A DNA stretch of 9,178 nt from an uncultured Ruminococcus sp. (GTDB lineage: Bacteria > Bacillota > Clostridia > Oscillospirales > CAG-272), in assembly GCA_902766575.1 (NCBI GenBank), contig CACXED010000286.1, forward strand, positions 1 to 9,178. The letters are read 5' to 3'. Positions 5,866 through 9,178 of the stretch are shown here, piece by piece. Numbering within the stretch: position 1 is the stretch's first letter; each line of letters starts with the position of its first letter. Position numbers and translations under genes: made by a program. The notes below the pieces were generated by a model. It was not told the origin of the DNA. It searched no databases and worked only from the letters and a program-made list of their open reading frames with translations.

Positions 5866-7098
5866 TTAAGAACGGTAGTCGCCGTTGATATGCACGTATT
5901 CGTAGGAAAGATCGCAGCCCCACGCGACAGCGCCATTCTCGCCCGACTTCATATCTACGTCGATGACGATCTTGTCCTCAAGCAGTATCTCCTTAGCCTT
6001 TTCCTCGGAGAAAGGATAGCCCTTGCCGTTCTCGCAGACGAGAATCTCGCCTTTATCGGAGATGAACTTCACGTCGATTTTATCGGTGTCGATATCGACT
6101 CCCGCGTAGCCGAGCGCGCAGAGTATGCGTCCCCAGTTAGCGTCCGAGCCGAAGATCGCGGTCTTGACAAGCGAGGAATTGATGACCGACTTCGCGAGTA
6201 TACGCGCCTGCTTCCCGTCGCTGAAATTGCGTATGCGGCACTCGATGAGCTTTGTAGCTCCCTCGCCGTCCGCCGCGATAGCGGTGCAGAGGCAGGTGCA
6301 GAGCTTCTTCAGCGCCTCCTTGAAGTTCTCGTAATCCTCGCCCTCGGAGGTGATCTCGTCGTTTCCGGCAAGTCCCGACGCGAGCACCGTGACCATATCG
6401 TTGGTCGAGGTGTCGCCGTCGACGCTGACCATGTTAAAGGTGTCGCGGATGACCTCGGAGAGCGCTTTGTGGAGCATATCGGAGGTTATCGCCGCGTCGG
6501 TGGTGATGAAGCAGAGCATCGTCGCCATGTTCGGCTGGATCATGCCCGAGCCCTTGCAGATTCCGCCGATGCGGACGGTCTTTCCTCCGAGGGTCAGCTC
6601 GAAGGCGAATTCCTTTTTCTTGGTATCGGTGGTCATTATCGCGCGGGCAGCGTTGTCGGAAGCAGCCTCGTCGCTGCCGAGCTCCGCGATCAGCGTCGGG
6701 ATTCCGGCGACCAGCGGCTCAACCGGAAGCGATATTCCGATGACTCCGGTCGAAGCGACGACGATATCGTCAGCCTCGCAGCCGAGCTTTTCGGCGAGAG
6801 CGGCGCAGGTCTGCTCTGCCTTTTCGTATCCGTCGCTGACGCAGGCGTTGGCGTTTCCGCTGTTGCAGATTATCGCGCGTGCCTTGCCGTTTTTGAGATG
6901 CGCGCGCGTAACTCCGACCGGAGCCGCAAAGACGCGGTTGGTCGTGAAAACTCCAGCGGCGCTGCACTCATTGTCGGCGACTATCAGCGCGAGGTCGAGC
7001 TTGTCCTTGTTCTTGCGCAGTCCCGCGTGTATTCCGGCAGCCTTGAAGCCCTTTGCGGCGCAGACTCCGCTTGAGACAGATTTGATTTCTGATGTCAT
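5866..7098 (-). CDS. argJ: Ornithine acetyltransferase / N-acetylglutamate synthase (ArgJ)
   Basis: Moves the acetyl group from N-acetylornithine to glutamate, releasing ornithine and regenerating N-acetylglutamate; bifunctional members also use acetyl-CoA. The protein is made as a precursor that cuts itself between Ala and Thr. The site is visible in PNMATMLCFITTDAAI, where Thr193 (410-residue numbering) becomes the N-terminal nucleophile of the beta chain. Other marks are the oxyanion-hole region ASTGVIG, CNSGNANA near the N-terminus, DGEGATK and SDANWGRI. I prefer the ATG at 7096-7098 (MTSEIKSVSSGVCAAKGFKA): its AAAGG at 7112-7116 is 13 bases away, the same distance as in argD, while the ATG at 7108-7110 would be only one base from it. 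Whether the enzyme is mono- or bifunctional cannot be read from sequence. Confidence 0.95.
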   Translation of the reverse strand: MTSEIKSVSSGVCAAKGFKAAGIHAGLRKNKDKLDLALIVADNECSAAGVFTTNRVFAAPVGVTRAHLKNGKARAIICNSGNANACVSDGYEKAEQTCAALAEKLGCEADDIVVASTGVIGISLPVEPLVAGIPTLIAELGSDEAASDNAARAIMTTDTKKKEFAFELTLGGKTVRIGGICKGSGMIQPNMATMLCFITTDAAITSDMLHKALSEVIRDTFNMVSVDGDTSTNDMVTVLASGLAGNDEITSEGEDYENFKEALKKLCTCLCTAIAADGEGATKLIECRIRNFSDGKQARILAKSVINSSLVKTAIFGSDANWGRILCALGYAGVDIDTDKIDVKFISDKGEILVCENGKGYPFSEEKAKEILLEDKIVIDVDMKSGENGAVAWGCDLSYEYVHINGDYRS

Positions 7099-7129
7099 GA
7101 TAATGACCATACCTTTCGTAGGATATTGT

Positions 7130-7852
7130 TTATACTATAAGTCCGCCGTTCGGAGCTATCACCTGACCGGTGACATAGGAGCTCTCGGCGAGGAAATAAA
7201 CGCACTCGGCGACCTCGCGAGCCTGTCCTATACGGCACATCGGGATCTCGTCGGCGAGCGCTGACATTTCTTCGGGCGTGAGATGCGAGTTCATCTCGGT
7301 GTCTATCACTCCGGGAGCGACGCAGTTGACGCGGATTCCCGACGGCGCGACCTCCTTCGCGAGAGCCTTTGTGAAGCCTATCAGCCCGGCTTTCGCCGTC
7401 GAATACTGCACCTCGCAGGACGCTCCGACCTGTCCCCACATCGACGAGATATTGACAATCGAGCCGGATTTTTCGCGTATCATGCCCGGCAGTACGAGCC
7501 GCGACAGGTTCATCGGCGCGAACAGATCGACCTCGAAAAGCCGTCTCTCGCGCTCGGGCGTGACGTCGGTGAAAAGCCCTATCTCCGATATCGCCGCGTT
7601 GTTGACGAGAAGATCGAGCTTTCCGAACTCAGACGCGAAATCGACGAGAGCTTCACATTCGTCAAAATTCCCGACGTCAGCTTTGAAAATCTCGGCTTCA
7701 CCGCCGCTTCTCAGTATCTCGGACGCGACCTGCCACGCCCTTTCCTCGCTGTCGCGGTGATTCAGTATCACCCGCCAGCCCCTCTCGCCGAAGTAAAGCG
7801 CGATCGCCGCGCCGATACCTCTCGACGCGCCGGTGACGATGATGTTCTTCAT
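7130..7852 (-). CDS. FabG-type SDR resembling EF-P 5-aminopentanone reductase (YmfI), inside the arg operon
   Basis: A 240-residue Rossmann-fold reductase. It has TGASRGIG (7-14), NNAA (84-87), Ser137 in NISSMWG, and Tyr150/Lys154 in YSTAK. Arg11 and the NHR at 31-33 suggest NADPH. The tetrad asparagine position is Asp109 (EVDLFAP). LPGMIREKSG, SSMWGQVGASCEVQYS and SGIRVNCVAPGVIDTEMN match my memory of the YmfI group of Bacillota SDRs. Bacillus subtilis YmfI reduces a 5-aminopentanone group on a lysine of elongation factor P. That function is a proposal; a plain 3-oxoacyl-ACP reductase or another carbonyl reductase is the alternative. It starts six bases after the argC stop with no Shine-Dalgarno in the gap, so it is probably translated by coupling with argC. 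The argJ start follows 31 bases past its end. No known arginine step needs such an enzyme. Confidence 0.85.
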   Translation of the reverse strand: MKNIIVTGASRGIGAAIALYFGERGWRVILNHRDSEERAWQVASEILRSGGEAEIFKADVGNFDECEALVDFASEFGKLDLLVNNAAISEIGLFTDVTPERERRLFEVDLFAPMNLSRLVLPGMIREKSGSIVNISSMWGQVGASCEVQYSTAKAGLIGFTKALAKEVAPSGIRVNCVAPGVIDTEMNSHLTPEEMSALADEIPMCRIGQAREVAECVYFLAESSYVTGQVIAPNGGLIV

Positions 7853-7858
7853 TATTTA

Positions 7859-8908
7859 TCAGAACGCCGGAGGGACGTACTCAAGTCCGGTAGATTCAGG
7901 CAGTCCGAAGCGGATATTCATATTCTGGATAGCCTGTCCTGCCGCACCCTTGACCATGTTGTCGATGACCGACGAGATTATCAGCGTCGAACAATGCTCG
8001 TCAAGGTGGAGCGAGATGTCGCAGTAGTTCGACATACGGACGTTTTTCAGATTTGCGTAGCATCCGGGCTTTTCGACGCGGATGAATTTCTCGTCCTTAT
8101 AAGCCGACGTGTAGAGCTCGTGAATCTGAGCCGCGCCGAGCTTTTTTCCCTTTTCGTTGAGCTCGACGTAGATCGACGACTCGATTCCGCGGTTGACCGG
8201 CAGCAGATGCGGAACGAAGGTGACTCTGACCTCGCTTCCGGCGAGCTCTGTGAGCGTCTGCTCGATCTCGGGTGTATGACGGTGACAGCCAGCCTTGTAA
8301 GCGGCGAAGGCCTCGTTGGTGTCGGGGAAATGCGTGCCCTGCGTGAGTCCGCGTCCGGCTCCGGTCACACCCGATTTCGAGTCGATTATGATATGCGAGG
8401 TGTCGATTATTCCGGCTCTTATCGCGGGCATGAGCCCGAGCGAGATCGAGGTGGGATAGCAGCCGGGATTTCCGATTACCATCGCCTTTCCTACCATATC
8501 GCGATGAAGCTCGGGGATCGAGTAGACCGCCTTTTCGTGCAGCTCGGGATGCTTGTACTCCTTGCCGTACCATTTTTTGTAGTCAGCCTCGTCGTGGAGC
8601 CTGAAATCGGCTCCGAGGTCGATGAGCACGGTATTATTCTCAACGCACTTTACAGCTAACTCCTCGGAGACTCCGTGCGGCACCGAAGCGAAGACAATAT
8701 CGCACTCGGGAATGATATCCTCGGGCGCTGTGAGCGTCATCGGGACTATCTCCTTGAGGTTCGGGTAAATATCCGCAAGCTCCTGTCCGTCGTATGAGAC
8801 CGACGCGACGGCTTTTATTTCAACCTCCGGGTGATTCACGAGAAGTCTGACAAGCTCGGCTCCCGCATATCCGGTGGCGCCGATAACGCCGACTTTAATT
8901 TTATTCAT
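7859..8908 (-). CDS. argC: N-acetyl-gamma-glutamyl-phosphate reductase
   Basis: NADPH-dependent reductase that turns N-acetylglutamyl phosphate into N-acetylglutamate semialdehyde, releasing phosphate. At 349 residues it is the common long (type 1) form. The N-terminal Rossmann loop GATGYAG is at 10-16, VPHG at 76-79, LIDLGADFRL at 95-104, and the active-site IGNPGCYPT has its catalytic Cys at 150. The substrate-binding GCHRHTPEIEQ is at 207-217 and VPHLLPVNRG at 232-241. The ATG at 8906-8908 is preceded by AAAGGA at 8919-8924, ten bases upstream. It follows argH by 25 bases and is followed after six bases by the SDR, so it is an inner gene of the operon. All expected key residues are present. 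Confidence 0.97.
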   Translation of the reverse strand: MNKIKVGVIGATGYAGAELVRLLVNHPEVEIKAVASVSYDGQELADIYPNLKEIVPMTLTAPEDIIPECDIVFASVPHGVSEELAVKCVENNTVLIDLGADFRLHDEADYKKWYGKEYKHPELHEKAVYSIPELHRDMVGKAMVIGNPGCYPTSISLGLMPAIRAGIIDTSHIIIDSKSGVTGAGRGLTQGTHFPDTNEAFAAYKAGCHRHTPEIEQTLTELAGSEVRVTFVPHLLPVNRGIESSIYVELNEKGKKLGAAQIHELYTSAYKDEKFIRVEKPGCYANLKNVRMSNYCDISLHLDEHCSTLIISSVIDNMVKGAAGQAIQNMNIRFGLPESTGLEYVPPAF

Positions 8909-8933
8909 GGAATATCATTCCTTTCAGTCAATA

Positions 8934-9178
8934 TTATTTATGTGCTTTGAGAAAATTATCGACGATACCGATCTGTCTCTCAACCGACTCCTTGGCAGGG
9001 CCGCCTCTGACCTTGCGTCCGTTGACGCAGTTTTCGAGGTTGATCGCGTCGTAAATTCCCTCGTCAAAGACCTCGCAGACGTTTTTGTACTCGTCGAGGG
9101 TCAGCTCCTCGAGCGTCTTGTCGTTGTCCACGCAGTAGGCGACGAGCGTTCCCGAAGCCTTGTAAGCGTCGCGGAAGG
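8934..9178 (-). CDS. argH: Argininosuccinate lyase, C-terminal end (partial, runs off right edge)
   Basis: Last enzyme of the pathway: a homotetrameric lyase of the fumarase/aspartase superfamily that splits argininosuccinate into arginine and fumarate. Only about the last 81 residues are present. They begin FRDAYKASGTLVAYC, a very characteristic piece of the ArgH C-terminal domain, and continue through LEELTLDEYK to INLENCVNGRKVRGGPAKES, where the final GGPA motif is also typical. The reading frame stays open to the window edge; the GTG at 9129-9131 is an internal valine codon, not a start. The stop TAA is at 8934-8936. As the most upstream gene seen, it shows that the operon promoter, and any ArgR operator or argG, lie beyond the right edge. 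Confidence 0.94.
   Translation of the reverse strand, partial: FRDAYKASGTLVAYCVDNDKTLEELTLDEYKNVCEVFDEGIYDAINLENCVNGRKVRGGPAKESVERQIGIVDNFLKAHK

Noticed and set aside
5853..5936. N-terminal extension of ArgB by 28 residues
   Set aside because: It overlaps the argJ coding end. The ATG at 5850-5852 has GAGG seven bases upstream and gives the standard kinase start.
5890..7074. Plus-strand open frame of 394 codons opposite argJ
   Set aside because: Antisense shadow of argJ, low-complexity RDL/VDD-type composition, no ribosome binding site and no family resemblance.
7111..7145. Possible internal promoter before argJ (TATAGT/TATAAA on the minus strand)
   Set aside because: There is no acceptable -35 box at 16-18 bases, and the AT stretch is just the end of the SDR gene and a short gap.
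7283..8659. Long plus-strand open frame (458 codons) opposite argC and the SDR
   Set aside because: Its protein is rich in Arg, Asp and Val with no recognisable family, the pattern expected from the antisense of GC-rich codons. Both minus-strand genes there are well supported.

Overview
This window most likely comes from a low-to-mid GC Gram-positive bacterium of the Clostridia (Bacillota), perhaps an uncultured gut lineage. This is an inference. It rests on two exact TTGACA-17-TATAAT promoters, AAAGG/GGAGG-type ribosome binding sites, an arginine operon in the order H-C-J-B-D-F, and protein sequences that read like clostridial homologues. Coding DNA is fairly GC-rich and the intergenic promoters are AT-rich. 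I see no RNA genes, CRISPR array, insertion sequence or phage genes.

Left part (1-2266). The first 571 bases hold the N-terminal third of alanyl-tRNA synthetase (alaS, minus strand, running off the left edge), with its own consensus promoter and a short leader. Next comes an AraC-family regulator (661-1422, minus). It is transcribed away from a short-chain dehydrogenase/reductase (1547-2266, plus). The two share a 124-bp intergenic region in which their promoters physically overlap, so the regulator probably controls the oxidoreductase, itself, or both.

Middle (2267-2315). A 14-bp-stem hairpin lies between the converging dehydrogenase and arginine operon and probably terminates both.

Right part (2316-9178, all minus strand). 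This is an arginine biosynthesis operon read right to left: argH (3' end only), argC, an SDR of the FabG/YmfI type, argJ, argB, argD, argF, and last a truncated methyltransferase remnant. Gaps are 6 to 35 bases and I see no convincing internal promoter. Together the enzymes form the acetylated ornithine route and the last step to arginine. ArgJ recycles the acetyl group from acetylornithine to glutamate, ArgB phosphorylates acetylglutamate, ArgC reduces it, ArgD transaminates it, ArgF makes citrulline and ArgH releases arginine. ArgB has the N-terminal helix typical of arginine-inhibited kinases, which fits a cyclic pathway controlled at ArgB. ArgG and carbamoyl-phosphate synthetase are not in the window.

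Most of the window is conserved housekeeping metabolism. I do not see a clearly new system. The points worth a second look are the YmfI-like reductase inside the arg operon, the headless methyltransferase in frame behind argF, and the overlapping divergent promoters at the AraC/SDR pair.
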